Below are positions 8,422-17,695 of a DNA stretch of 64,000 bases, piece after piece. The notes below the pieces were generated by a model. That model saw only the letters and a program-made list of their open reading frames with translations. It was not told where the DNA came from and did no database searches. The stretch lies in the NCBI GenBank assembly GCA_934085825.1, contig CAKOHR010000007.1, forward strand, positions 1 through 64,000. Reading direction: 5' to 3'. How positions within the stretch are numbered: position 1 is the first letter of the stretch; each line of letters begins with the position of its first letter. The translations under genes and the position numbers were made by a program. The DNA is from an uncultured Bacilli bacterium (GTDB lineage: Bacteria; Bacillota_I; Bacilli_A; RF39; UBA660).

Positions 8422-8443
8422 AAAAACTGCAATTGCAGTTTTT
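8422..8443. terminator. Bidirectional terminator between murE and the nucleotidase
   Basis: A perfect 22-base palindrome (AAAAACTGCAA and its complement, centre 8432/8433) ends in a T-run on both strands. It overlaps the murE stop codon. Confidence 0.75.
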
Positions 8444-9812
8444 AATGTTCTTTTTTCCATTTTTCTACTTCTTCAGCATCGTCTAAATGAATTTTCGTGT
8501 GTCCAATTATTTGATAATCTTCATGTCCTTTGCCAAGAATAAGTAAAATGTCTTCAGGCTTCAGCATTTCTATTCCTTTTTTGATAGCTGTTTTTCTGTC
8601 AAGTTCAACCTCATAATTGGTAGATTCAACTCCTTTTAGGATATCATCCATTATTTTGACTGGGTCTTCTGTACGAGGATTATCACTGGTTAAAATTGTA
8701 TAATCACTTAAAGATGTTGCAATATTACCCATGATAGGTCTTTTTATTGGATCTCTATCTCCACCACAACCAACTATTGTTATAACTTTGCCTTTTTTTA
8801 GTTCATTGTAAGCTGTGATTACTTTTTCAACGGCATCTGGTGTGTGTGCATAATCAATTACTGCATAGCCATTATTTACTTTATGAGTTTCACATCTGCC
8901 CTTTGGGGCTTTTATATCTTTTGTTTTGGCAATTATTTCATCTATACTGTAACCATATTCATGTAAAATTGCTAATGCAGTTATGTAATTGTATACATTG
9001 AATTTACTAGTTAAGTTAGTTGTAACACTATATTCTTTATTGTTATTTGTAAACTTTATTGTTGTTTCTGCAGGATTAATATCTGCTTTTATGATGTTGT
9101 AATCGTACTCTTTATTGTTATAACCTAATTTAATGCCAGTTCCAAACTTATTTACAAAAGATTTGCTTGCTTCATCATCACTATTTACAATTAATTTACT
9201 ATTACTATTCATATATTCTATAATTTTTAGTTTAGCATTTAGATAATTTTCCATTGTTTTGTGATAATCTAAATGATCTTCAGTAAGATTTGTGAATGCT
9301 GCTATGTCTATATGAAGACCATATATTCTTTCATATGATAATGCATGTGAACTTATTTCCATTACTACAGTTTTACAACCAATTTCTAAACTGTGAAGAA
9401 GTAGAGTATATATTGTTAAAATGTCTGGTGTTGTGTTTTCGGTTTCTATTTCTTCGTTTAGAGCTTTAAAACCAATGGTACCAATATATGCTGCTTTTTC
9501 ACCTAGATCGTTTAATAATTGATAGGTTAAATATGCTGTAGTGGTTTTTCCATTTGTTCCAGTTATACCAATTATTTTTAATTCATTTATTTTACTTGCA
9601 TATTCTTTTTTTAATGCTTCTTTTAAGTAATCTTCAGTGTTAGGTACTATTTCAAGTGGAACACTGCATTCAACTTCTTTTTCCGCTACTATTTTTGATG
9701 CTCCATTTTTGATTGCATCAGGTATGTAATCATGGCCATCTACTGTATGTCCTTTTAAGGCTACGAAAATTTGACCTGGTTTTACTTTTCTTGAATCTAC
9801 TACATAATTCAA
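8442..9812 (-). CDS. murE: UDP-MurNAc-tripeptide synthetase (MurE)
   Basis: A 456-residue cytoplasmic ligase that adds the third amino acid to UDP-MurNAc-L-Ala-D-Glu in peptidoglycan synthesis. The N-terminal domain has D-S-R-K-V-K-P-G, the P-loop is G-I-T-G-T-N-G-K-T-T (about residue 83), and the C-terminal domain carries S-D-N-P-R-T-E-D-P. The DNPR motif predicts meso-diaminopimelate rather than lysine as substrate. The start is TTG at 9812 with AAGGAG upstream. The N-terminus is some 20-30 residues shorter than in Bacillus homologues, as is seen in compact genomes. murD lies at the far end of the window, so the mur genes are dispersed. Confidence 0.93.
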   Translation of the reverse strand: MNYVVDSRKVKPGQIFVALKGHTVDGHDYIPDAIKNGASKIVAEKEVECSVPLEIVPNTEDYLKEALKKEYASKINELKIIGITGTNGKTTTAYLTYQLLNDLGEKAAYIGTIGFKALNEEIETENTTPDILTIYTLLLHSLEIGCKTVVMEISSHALSYERIYGLHIDIAAFTNLTEDHLDYHKTMENYLNAKLKIIEYMNSNSKLIVNSDDEASKSFVNKFGTGIKLGYNNKEYDYNIIKADINPAETTIKFTNNNKEYSVTTNLTSKFNVYNYITALAILHEYGYSIDEIIAKTKDIKAPKGRCETHKVNNGYAVIDYAHTPDAVEKVITAYNELKKGKVITIVGCGGDRDPIKRPIMGNIATSLSDYTILTSDNPRTEDPVKIMDDILKGVESTNYEVELDRKTAIKKGIEMLKPEDILLILGKGHEDYQIIGHTKIHLDDAEEVEKWKKEH

Positions 9813-9897
9813 AATAAATCATCTCCTTGATATAAGTCTATTATAACAGATTTTGAATATTTACAATAGTTTTTAAAGAAGTTTACATGTAAATTAA

Positions 9898-10110
9898 TTA
9901 TCTTTTTTCAATAGTAATTATTAGCTTTTCTTTTTTTGCAATCATTAATAATAGTTCAAAGTCATAGTTTCTTTGTCCATATTCATATAGTTGAATTGAG
10001 TTTTTAGTTCTATTAATTTCTTTTCCAAATTCTTCTTGTGTTTTTCCAGACCATTCACGAACAATTTTAATTATTTCGTTGGCTCTGTAATCATTTGCTT
10101 TAATTTTCAT
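9898..10110 (-). CDS. Small HTH (XRE-like) protein
   Basis: A 70-residue single-domain protein. W-S-G-K-T-Q-E-E-F-G-K-E-I-N-R-T-K-N-S-I is a Cro/C1-type helix-turn-helix, followed by the helix E-L-L-L-M-I-A-K. AGGTGAAA precedes the ATG at 10110. There is no effector domain, so it is a minimal DNA-binding protein. It is divergent from trpS, but no operator is identified. Confidence 0.65.
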   Translation of the reverse strand: MKIKANDYRANEIIKIVREWSGKTQEEFGKEINRTKNSIQLYEYGQRNYDFELLLMIAKKEKLIITIEKR

Positions 10111-10193
10111 ATTTTCACCTGGTATTAACATACAATATGTTGGTATAATTTGGTTGGATAAATATACAAATTGTTTGTTTTAACACATAAATC

Positions 10194-10222
10194 TTGATAA
10201 TTATATACCTTATTGATATAAT
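10194..10222 (+). promoter_or_regulatory. Promoter of trpS
   Basis: TTGATA (10194-10199), a 17-base spacer and an extended TGA-TATAAT (10217-10222). The 5' UTR would be only about 14 bases, so no T-box leader fits here, unlike leuS. Confidence 0.8.
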
Positions 10223-10242
10223 TATAGTGGATGTGATTTTAA

Positions 10243-11331
10243 ATGAAAAATATAATTTTAACAGGTGATAGACCAACAGGTAGACTTCATATAGGTCACT
10301 ATGTTGGTTCACTTAAAAATAGAGTAAAACTACAAAATAGTGAAAAATTTGATGAAATCTATATAATGATTGCTGATGCGCAAGCTTTAACGGATAATTT
10401 TGATAATCCTAAAAAAGTCAGAGATAACGTAATCGAAGTGGCTTTGGACTATTTATCCGTTGGTTTGGATCCTAAAAAAACAAATATATTAATTCAATCT
10501 GAAGTAAGTGAACTTACAGAATTAACATTCTATTATATGAATTTGGTTACTTTAAGTAGACTTCAGAGAAATCCAACGATTAAAAATGAAATTAAACTTA
10601 GAGGTTTTGAAACTAGTATACCTGTAGGATTTTTAAATTATCCGATTAGTCAAACTGCAGATATTACAGCATTTGAAGCTACTTGTGTTCCAGTTGGTGA
10701 AGATCAATTGCCAATGTTAGAACAAGCTAAGGAAATAGTTAGGTCTTTTAACAATATATATGGAGAAACTTTAGTTATGCCTGAAATATATTTGCCTGAA
10801 AATGAATATGAAAGAAGATTGCCAGGAACTGATGGTAAAGCTAAGATGAGCAAATCTTTAGGTAATACGATTTATCTTTCTGATACTCCAGAAGAAGTTA
10901 AGAAAAAGGTAATGGGTATGTATACTGATCCAAATCATATAAGAGTTGAAGATCCAGGCAATGTTGAAGGTAATGTAGTATTTACTTATTTAGATGTATT
11001 TGCAAATGATGAATATTTTGTAAAATATTTACCTGAATATAAAAATTTAGATGAACTTAAGGAAAAATATAAACAAGGTGGCTTAGGTGATGTTGTAATA
11101 AAGAAATTCTTAAATAACATTTTACAAGATGAACTTGCTCCGATTAGAGAAAAAAGAAAATATTATGAAAAACATTTAGATTTAGTAGTTAAAATACTTG
11201 AAGAAGGAACTAAAAAAGCTAGAAATAAAGCAAGTAAAACATTAGATAAAGTTAAAGCCGCTATGAAAATTGATTATTTTAAAAATGATGAATTTTTGAA
11301 AGAAACAATTGATAAATACGAAGAAAAATGA
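10243..11331 (+). CDS. trpS: Tryptophanyl-tRNA synthetase
   Basis: A class I aminoacyl-tRNA synthetase of 362 residues that charges tRNA-Trp. It has the HIGH-class motif in G-D-R-P-T-G-R-L-H-I-G-H-Y-V-G-S (residues about 7-22), the P-V-G-E-D-Q segment and K-M-S-K-S at about residue 204. A C-terminal helical anticodon-binding part ends the protein. The stop is TGA, which shows that TGA is not read as tryptophan here. It is followed after 36 bases by a GH31 glucosidase. Confidence 0.95.
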   Translation: MKNIILTGDRPTGRLHIGHYVGSLKNRVKLQNSEKFDEIYIMIADAQALTDNFDNPKKVRDNVIEVALDYLSVGLDPKKTNILIQSEVSELTELTFYYMNLVTLSRLQRNPTIKNEIKLRGFETSIPVGFLNYPISQTADITAFEATCVPVGEDQLPMLEQAKEIVRSFNNIYGETLVMPEIYLPENEYERRLPGTDGKAKMSKSLGNTIYLSDTPEEVKKKVMGMYTDPNHIRVEDPGNVEGNVVFTYLDVFANDEYFVKYLPEYKNLDELKEKYKQGGLGDVVIKKFLNNILQDELAPIREKRKYYEKHLDLVVKILEEGTKKARNKASKTLDKVKAAMKIDYFKNDEFLKETIDKYEEK

Positions 11332-11367
11332 TAATATAAATAAGAGTGGAAAAGGGTTGATATAGCT

Positions 11368-13770
11368 ATGCTAGATGCATGTTTTATTCCGGATTTAACA
11401 AAAGCTAAAACGAACGAACAAGCTGTTTTTAGAGGTGCTAATTATAGAATTAGTGTTTTAAGTGAGCGTTTAATTAGAATGGAATATAGTGTAGATGGTC
11501 ATTTTTCTGATAATTTAACAACCCTGGTAAGTAATAGAAACTTTAGAGTTCCAACTTTTAAAGTTGAACAAGATGAAAAGTATTTAGTTATAACAACCAA
11601 TTATTTTAATTTTCAATATCTTAAAAATAAGCCTTTTGTAGGTCCTAAGTTTGCACCTGATAATAACTTAAGAGTATCTCTTAATGGTACTGATAAAGTA
11701 TGGTTTTATGGTCAAGCAGAAGCACGTAATTTTAGAGGTGGAGCTATAAGTTTGGATGATTATAAGGGAAAAATAACTCTTGATAAAGGCCTTTATTCTA
11801 CTGACGGGTTTGTTAGTTTAGATGATTCTAATAATTTAGAAATTGGAACTGATGGTTTTTTGGTGGCTCCAAATCCTAATAAAGTTGATATTTATCTCTT
11901 TATGTATAAAAGGGATTTTGGTCTTTGTTTAAAAGATTATTTTACATTAACTGGTTATCCAGAACTTATTCCTAGATATGCTTTAGGAATATGGTGGAAT
12001 AGAGAAAGAATATATAATTTTGATGATACTAAAAATTTAGTAAAAACTTTTAATAGAAATGGAATTCCTTTATCAGTGTTACTTTTAAGTGAATTTTGGC
12101 ATATTAAAGATAAAAACAATTATAATTTGTATAAGACGGGATTTTCGTTTAACAGAGAATTATTTCCAAATCCTGAAGAATTTATTAATGAAATGCATAA
12201 TTTAGGAATAAGTGTTGGGGTTAATATTGATCCTTCAGAAGGAGTAAGGAAAGAAGAGGAAAGATATCTTAATTTTGCAAGAGAACTTAATATTGCTGAT
12301 GGTGTAACTATACCGTTTAATGTTATGGATAAAAAGTTTATGCAATTGTTTGTTAATCATATTATAGACAATTTAGTTAATTTTAATATTGATATGTTTT
12401 GGCTAGATTATAAAAAAGATTTATTGGGAATTAGTACTTTAAGTTATTATTTTAATATGGCTTTTAAAAAATATAAGAATAAAAGGCTTTTGACTTTAAC
12501 CAGAAGTCCTTTGGTGGCACCTCATAAATATGGCATTTTATATTCTGGAGAAACTTATGTTTCTTGGGATACCCTTAAGTTTTTGCCATTTTATAATAGC
12601 ATGGCTGCTAATAAAGGTGTTACTTGGTGGAGCCATGATGTTGGAGGTTATAAGGGTGGAAGTGAGGATTCTGAACTTTATTTAAGATATATTCAGTTTG
12701 CATGTTTTAGTCCAATATTTAGGTTTAGTGCAGAACGGGGAGTATATTATAAAAGAGAGCCATGGGCTTGGGATGTTAAAACATATACAATAGCACGTGA
12801 ATATACACTTCTTCGTCAAAGATTAATACCATATATATATACTGAAGCATGTAATTATAGTAAACTTGGTAAACCTTTAATACAACCAATTTATTATTCT
12901 TATCCAGAAATATATGATGAACCAAATTATAGAAATGAATATTATTTTGGTAAAGAACTATTTGTGGCCCCGATAACTAAAGCTATGGATAAAATCATGA
13001 ATAGATCAATTGAAAGGTTATACTTACCTAAAGGGACTTGGTATGATTTTAGAAATGGAAAAAAGTTTTTAGGTGATAAAAGATATATTGCTTTTTATAA
13101 AGATGATGAGTATCCAATTTTTGCTAAGGCTGGTGCTATAATTCCAATGGCTAATTTAGATGAAAATTTAAATGATATTAGTGCACCAAAATCGCTGGAA
13201 ATAGATGTATTTCCAGGGGAAAGTAATTCTTATAAATTGTATGAAGATGATGGCGTTAGTAAAATGTATCAAGATGGCTATTATATGGTTACTGCTATAG
13301 ATTATAATTACATGCAAGATAATTATACTGTTATAATAAGGCCAATTGATGGAAAAATTGGTATTATACCAAGAACTAGAGATTATAAAATAAAATTTAG
13401 AAATGCTAAGGAAGCTGATAGTGTTGATGTTTATATAAATGGAAATAAAGCACTTAACGAAATAAAAACTTATGAGGATGATAATAATTTTGTGGTTGAA
13501 GTTAAGGATGTTGATACAAGTAAACAATTAACTATTAATTGTAAAGGTAGAGATATTGAGATCGAAGCTGTAAGAATTATTAATGAAGATATTAATTCTA
13601 TCATTACTGATTTGCCTATTGAAACTAAAATTAAAGAATTAATAGCAAGTATTATATTTAGTGATATGGATATTAAATTAAAAAGAATTCAAATTAAGAA
13701 AATTAAAGAATTGGATAAAAGATTTATAAGAATGTTTATAAAATTACTTGAATATATTGCAGAAATTTAA
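11368..13770 (+). CDS. Glycoside hydrolase family 31 (alpha-glucosidase type)
   Basis: An 800-residue cytoplasmic enzyme; no signal peptide is seen. The catalytic nucleophile is the Asp of F-W-L-D-Y (D347) and the acid/base is the Asp of W-S-H-D-V-G-G-Y (D424). The GH31 segments G-I-W-W-N-R and F-R-F-S-A-E-R-G are also present, with beta-sandwich domains on both sides of the barrel. Family members hydrolyse alpha-glucosides or alpha-xylosides; the substrate cannot be told from sequence. About 90 C-terminal residues form an extra helical tail that is not typical of the family. It probably shares the trpS transcript. Confidence 0.9.
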   Translation: MLDACFIPDLTKAKTNEQAVFRGANYRISVLSERLIRMEYSVDGHFSDNLTTLVSNRNFRVPTFKVEQDEKYLVITTNYFNFQYLKNKPFVGPKFAPDNNLRVSLNGTDKVWFYGQAEARNFRGGAISLDDYKGKITLDKGLYSTDGFVSLDDSNNLEIGTDGFLVAPNPNKVDIYLFMYKRDFGLCLKDYFTLTGYPELIPRYALGIWWNRERIYNFDDTKNLVKTFNRNGIPLSVLLLSEFWHIKDKNNYNLYKTGFSFNRELFPNPEEFINEMHNLGISVGVNIDPSEGVRKEEERYLNFARELNIADGVTIPFNVMDKKFMQLFVNHIIDNLVNFNIDMFWLDYKKDLLGISTLSYYFNMAFKKYKNKRLLTLTRSPLVAPHKYGILYSGETYVSWDTLKFLPFYNSMAANKGVTWWSHDVGGYKGGSEDSELYLRYIQFACFSPIFRFSAERGVYYKREPWAWDVKTYTIAREYTLLRQRLIPYIYTEACNYSKLGKPLIQPIYYSYPEIYDEPNYRNEYYFGKELFVAPITKAMDKIMNRSIERLYLPKGTWYDFRNGKKFLGDKRYIAFYKDDEYPIFAKAGAIIPMANLDENLNDISAPKSLEIDVFPGESNSYKLYEDDGVSKMYQDGYYMVTAIDYNYMQDNYTVIIRPIDGKIGIIPRTRDYKIKFRNAKEADSVDVYINGNKALNEIKTYEDDNNFVVEVKDVDTSKQLTINCKGRDIEIEAVRIINEDINSIITDLPIETKIKELIASIIFSDMDIKLKRIQIKKIKELDKRFIRMFIKLLEYIAEI

Positions 13771-13776
13771 TATAAT
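13748..13776 (+). promoter_or_regulatory. Promoter of the T-box/leuS operon
   Basis: TTGAAT (13748-13753) and TATAAT (13771-13776) with a 17-base spacer. It overlaps the last codons of the GH31 gene and gives a start near 13783. Confidence 0.8.
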
Positions 13777-13782
13777 AGAGAC

Positions 13783-13969
13783 ATGCAGATGAAAAAAGAG
13801 TAGTAAATTATATGTTTTTTTAGAGAAAGTTAGTGGCTCGATGGAAACTAATAAAAAATTATAGTTGAACTTGCTTTTGGATGTAAATGGGGTAATTTCC
13901 GTATCAATTATTAAAGAAGCAATTAAGGTGGTACCACGTAATTTACGTCCTTTGGTTACTACCTTTTTA
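13783..13969 (+). promoter_or_regulatory. T-box leader of the leuS operon
   Basis: A T-box riboswitch: the leader RNA senses uncharged tRNA and switches between antiterminator and terminator. The T-box proper AAGGTGGTACCACG is at 13925-13938. Stem I shows the AGAGA element near 13824 and a likely specifier CTT (Leu) at 13870-13872. The terminator 3' strand TTGGTTACTACCT ends in five Ts at 13964-13968. The Leu specifier agrees with leuS downstream. When tRNA-Leu is uncharged, it should bind and allow read-through into the two genes below. Confidence 0.92.
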
Positions 13970-13982
13970 TTTGGAGGTTTTT

Positions 13983-14381
13983 ATGAGTGAATTTTTAATT
14001 AATTTAATTTGGACTTTTGTGCTCTTTATTTTAATATTTTTAGTTAATTACCTGTGGATTTTTAAAAGAAGTTATGAAAATATTAAGAAGCAGAAGAAAA
14101 AGAAGAAAAATAAAAAATTAGAAGATTTTATTGGTTTTTCATATTTGATACCTAAGTTTAATTTAGATATTAATAAGATGAATTTAAATTATGTGTTTGT
14201 TATGGTGTCACTTATTGATGCTTTTATTATATCGTTCGTATTCTTAGTAATTAATAGTATCCCATGGAGTATTGGTTTTAGTATGCTCTTAGGATTTGTG
14301 CTTCTTTTTGGCCTTATTTATTCTCTATATGAATTGTTAGGTCGTAGTTTAGTTAAGAAAGGTTGGAATAAAAATGTATAA
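13983..14381 (+). CDS. Hypothetical membrane protein in the leuS operon
   Basis: A 132-residue protein with three hydrophobic segments (about residues 5-27, 62-85 and 90-115) separated by a very lysine-rich cytoplasmic loop (K-K-Q-K-K-K-K-K-N-K-K). The start at 13983 follows TTGGAGG directly after the T-box terminator. Its stop overlaps the leuS start by 8 bases, so the two are translationally coupled and both under T-box control. I do not recognise the family; a link to leucine supply is not evident. Confidence 0.75.
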   Translation: MSEFLINLIWTFVLFILIFLVNYLWIFKRSYENIKKQKKKKKNKKLEDFIGFSYLIPKFNLDINKMNLNYVFVMVSLIDAFIISFVFLVINSIPWSIGFSMLLGFVLLFGLIYSLYELLGRSLVKKGWNKNV

Positions 14382-16764
14382 TCATGAAATGGTAGAAAAA
14401 AAATGGCAAAAATATTGGGAAGACAATAATAGTTTTGAAGCTATTACTGGTGATAAGAAGAAACCTTATTATATTTTAGTTGAGTTTCCTTATCCATCTG
14501 GAGCTGGACTTCATGTTGGACATGTTAGAAGTTATACTGCTCAAGATGCTATTGCTAGAATGATGAGAATGCAAGGGTATAATGTTTTGTATCCGATGGG
14601 CTGGGATGCTTTTGGGGCTCCGGCAGAACAATATGCAATAAAAAATCATATTCATCCCAAGGAAGCTGTTAAAGAAAATATTCATAATTTTAAAAGACAA
14701 ATGATGGATTTAGGTTTTTCATTTGATTGGAAGAGAGAATTTAGTACAACGGATCCTGAATATTATAAATGGACACAATGGCAATTCCTACAATTTTATA
14801 AACATGGTATGGCTTATAAAGATACTGTTCCTGTTAATTGGTGTCCAACTTGTAAGAGTGTTTTATCTAATGAAGATGCTGCGGGTGGAGTATGTGAAAG
14901 ATGTGGTTCTAAGGTAGTTCAAAAAGAAAAGAGTCAATGGATGCTTAGAATGAGTGAGTATTCTGAAGATTTACTTAAAGGATTAGATGATACTAATTTT
15001 GCTGAAAAAGTAAAACTTGGACAAATTAATTGGATTGGCAAATCTATTGGAGCTGAAGTTGATTTTAAAGTTAAAGATACTGATTTGAAATTTACAGTGT
15101 TTACTACAAGATGTGATACTTTATTTGGGGCAACATATTGTGTTATGGCTCCGGAACATAAACTTGTGGATATTATAACTACAGATGAACAAAGAGAAAA
15201 AGTTAATGAATATAAAGAGGCTTGTAAACTTAAAAATGATATGGAAAGAACAGAACTTAATAAAGATAAGACTGGTGTATTTACTGGGGCTTATGCTATT
15301 AATCCTGTTAATGGCATGGAAATTTCTATTTGGATAAGTGATTATGTTTTAGCTTCTTATGGTACTGGTGCTATTATGGCTGTTCCTGCTCATGACACAA
15401 GAGATTATGAATTTGCTAAAAAATTTGGTTTAAAAATAATTCCTGTTTTGGATGGTGGAAATGTTGAGACTGAAGCTTATACAGAAGATGGACTTCATAT
15501 TAATTCAGGTTTCTTAGATGGCCTTAATAAAGAAGATGCTATAAATAAAATGCTAGATTATCTTGAAGAAAGAAATTTAGGAAAAAGAAAAGCTAATTAT
15601 AAAATGAGGGATTGGGTTTTCTCAAGACAAAGATTCTGGGGAGAACCAATACCCATGGTTCATTGTGATACTTGTGGTTGGGTACCTTTAAATGAAGAAG
15701 ATTTACCTTTAGTTTTACCAGATGTTGCAGAATATGAACCAACTGATGATGGTGAAAGTCCACTTGCTAAAATAACTGATTGGGTTAATACTACTTGTCC
15801 AAAATGTGGAGGCGCTGCTCGTCGTGAAACTGATACAATGCCTAACTGGGCTGGTTCAAGTTGGTATTTCTTAAGATTTATGGATGCTCACAATGATCAT
15901 GAGTTTGCTAGTATAGATGCTATGAAATATTGGAATAGAGTAGATTGGTATAATGGTGGTATGGAACATACTGCAAGACACTTACTTTATGCAAGATTCT
16001 GGGTACAATTCTTATATAATATTGGTCTTGTTCCTCATAAAGAAATGATTTGGACTCGTGTAAGTCATGGTATGGTTTTAGGTGCCAATAATGAAAAAAT
16101 GAGTAAGAGTAAAGGAAATGTTATAAATCCTGATGATATTGTTAAAGAATATGGTGCTGATACTTTAAGAGTTTATGAAATGTTTATGGGGGATTATGAA
16201 CAAGATGCTCCATGGTCAACAGATTCTTTAAAAGGATGTAAAAGATTTATTGATAGAATTATTCGTTTAAAAGATAAAGTTGTAGATGGTGCTGAATATT
16301 CTAAAAACTTAGAAACAATTATTCATCAAAGTATTAAAAAGGTTACTTATGATTTAAGTCATATTGCTTATAATACTGCAGTTTCAACCCTTATGATATT
16401 ACTTAATAAGTATGAAGAATGTGAAAGTATTACTAAGAAAGATTATATATTACTTTTAACATTATTAAATCCAATTGCACCTCATATTACTGAAGAACTA
16501 AATGAGTCTTTAGGTGAAAAGCCAATATGTGAAGGCTCTTGGCCAGAATATGATGAAGCTAAAACCGTACTTGAAGAAAAAGAAATAGGTGTTCAAGTAA
16601 ATGGTAAACTTAGAGGTTCAATTAATGTTCATGTAAATGATTCTGATGATGTGATAAAAGAAAAAGCATTAAGTAATGAAAATGTTATTCGCCATATTGA
16701 TGGTAAAGAAATTGTTAAAATAATAGTTATTAAAGGAAGAATTGTTAATATTGTTGTAAAATAA
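14374..16764 (+). CDS. leuS: Leucyl-tRNA synthetase
   Basis: A 796-residue class I synthetase that charges tRNA-Leu. HIGH-class motif: P-Y-P-S-G-A-G-L-H-V-G-H (about residues 40-51). There are two zinc-type cysteine clusters (C-P-T-C...C-E-R-C and C-D-T-C...C-P-K-C). The editing domain is central with G-T-G-A-I-M-A-V-P-A-H-D, and K-M-S-K-S lies near residue 575. The C-terminal V-Q-V-N-G-K-L-R-G is typical. It is second in the T-box-regulated operon. Confidence 0.97.
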   Translation: MYNHEMVEKKWQKYWEDNNSFEAITGDKKKPYYILVEFPYPSGAGLHVGHVRSYTAQDAIARMMRMQGYNVLYPMGWDAFGAPAEQYAIKNHIHPKEAVKENIHNFKRQMMDLGFSFDWKREFSTTDPEYYKWTQWQFLQFYKHGMAYKDTVPVNWCPTCKSVLSNEDAAGGVCERCGSKVVQKEKSQWMLRMSEYSEDLLKGLDDTNFAEKVKLGQINWIGKSIGAEVDFKVKDTDLKFTVFTTRCDTLFGATYCVMAPEHKLVDIITTDEQREKVNEYKEACKLKNDMERTELNKDKTGVFTGAYAINPVNGMEISIWISDYVLASYGTGAIMAVPAHDTRDYEFAKKFGLKIIPVLDGGNVETEAYTEDGLHINSGFLDGLNKEDAINKMLDYLEERNLGKRKANYKMRDWVFSRQRFWGEPIPMVHCDTCGWVPLNEEDLPLVLPDVAEYEPTDDGESPLAKITDWVNTTCPKCGGAARRETDTMPNWAGSSWYFLRFMDAHNDHEFASIDAMKYWNRVDWYNGGMEHTARHLLYARFWVQFLYNIGLVPHKEMIWTRVSHGMVLGANNEKMSKSKGNVINPDDIVKEYGADTLRVYEMFMGDYEQDAPWSTDSLKGCKRFIDRIIRLKDKVVDGAEYSKNLETIIHQSIKKVTYDLSHIAYNTAVSTLMILLNKYEECESITKKDYILLLTLLNPIAPHITEELNESLGEKPICEGSWPEYDEAKTVLEEKEIGVQVNGKLRGSINVHVNDSDDVIKEKALSNENVIRHIDGKEIVKIIVIKGRIVNIVVK

Positions 16765-16799
16765 CAATTCTTTTTCATTGAGAAAATGAACATAAAATA

Positions 16800-16827
16800 A
16801 AAAGAGTATTAAAACCAATACTCTTTT
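16800..16827. terminator. Terminator after leuS
   Basis: AAAGAGTATT (16801-16810) pairs perfectly with AATACTCTTT (16817-16826), with T-runs on both strands. It serves leuS and the minus-strand remnant beyond. Confidence 0.8.
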
Positions 16828-16877
16828 AGTGATTATTTATGAATTTATTTTTTCATTAATTTTTTTGCTTACTTTGT

Positions 16878-17156
16878 CTAATATATCATTATAAATTTTA
16901 GATAGTCATCAATATCAACTCTACCTATTTTCATTACTATATTTTTGGCTGGAATTTTATAAATATAATCACATTTTACAATACTATCCTGATGAAGGCC
17001 ATTTTTATCATTTTTGTTAATTTTTATATTTGTTTTATATTTTGCTTTTTCAATTCGTGATGATACTATCATTCCAAAATATTTTATAGGTATGTATTCA
17101 TTATCATCAGATATAATTACAAATAAATGATTATTTCCATCTTTTCCATTTTCATA
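16878..17156 (-). pseudogene. Degenerate PemK/MazF-like toxin
   Basis: In one frame the sequence reads Y-E-N-G-K-D-G-N-N-H-L-F-V-I-I-S-D-D-N, then a G-M-I-V-S-S segment, then L-H-Q-D-S-I-V-K-C-D-Y-I-Y-K-I and K-I-G-R-V-D. The core H-L-F-V-I, the D-S-I-V-K strand and the I-G-x-V-D end match PemK/MazF-type endoribonuclease toxins as I know them. The reading frame has a TAA immediately before the first Tyr (17159-17157), and the only ATG (17072) lies inside the domain. It therefore cannot make a full toxin from a normal start. Confidence 0.5.
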
Positions 17157-17163
17157 TTAACAC

Positions 17164-17337
17164 TTACCGATATGAATTGATTTTTCCTTTGTGTTCTTCT
17201 TCTTTTACAGAATTTTTTTTGAAAGCTTCAGAAAGCGGTTTAATTTTGTTTAACTTTTGAGCTTTTTGAATTAATTTTTTGACTTTTTTTTGTAATTCTT
17301 CATCTTGAAAACTAACATTATTTTTATTATCTTTCAT
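17164..17337 (-). CDS. Short charged protein upstream of the toxin remnant
   Basis: A 57-residue, strongly charged, helical protein with GGGAGAAC 5 bases before the ATG. It is rich in K and E and ends E-E-E-H-K-G-K-I-N-S-Y-R. It lies immediately before the PemK-like remnant on the same strand, where an antitoxin or the original N-terminal part of the toxin gene would be expected. No DNA-binding fold is visible. It may be a residual antitoxin or half of a broken gene. Confidence 0.45.
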   Translation of the reverse strand: MKDNKNNVSFQDEELQKKVKKLIQKAQKLNKIKPLSEAFKKNSVKEEEHKGKINSYR

Positions 17338-17524
17338 TTGTAGTTCTCCCTAATTATACTTGAAGTAAAGTCACATGGCGTTAAATTCAAATCTGTATAT
17401 ATATTGTGCAAATTTATTGCTTTAAAGTCAAGTTTAATTTTACACAATATTATTTTATTGTTAGGCCTATAATTTGACAAATTATTTACTATAAATGTTG
17501 TAAAATATAACTGGTGATGAATAA

Positions 17525-17695
17525 ATGAAAGTTAAAGTTATTGATGAAGGACATGAAAAAGATTTAGAAAGTGCTGTAAATGGCTTTCTAAATTCTGGAG
17601 ATTTTGATATAATAGATATCAAGTATCAAGTGGCAATTGCCGTATGTGGTGAAGAACAGATATATTGTTTTAGTGCAATGATTATTTATAATTAA
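17525..17695 (+). CDS. Cse60-like small sporulation protein
   Basis: A 56-residue protein, M-K-V-K-V-I-D-E-G-H-E-K-D-L-E at the start and E-E-Q-I-Y-C-F-S-A-M-I-I-Y at the end. This closely follows the pattern of the Bacillus Cse60 family, which is made in the sporangium under sporulation control. GGTGATGAATAA precedes the ATG, and a TTGACA lies at 17474-17479 but lacks a well-spaced -10. It converges with, and overlaps by 4 bases, the next gene. The family match is from memory of the motif. Confidence 0.7.
   Translation: MKVKVIDEGHEKDLESAVNGFLNSGDFDIIDIKYQVAIAVCGEEQIYCFSAMIIYN

Noticed and set aside
10223..10242. A tryptophan T-box ahead of trpS
   Set aside because: The promoter leaves only about 14 bases of leader, with no T-box sequence.
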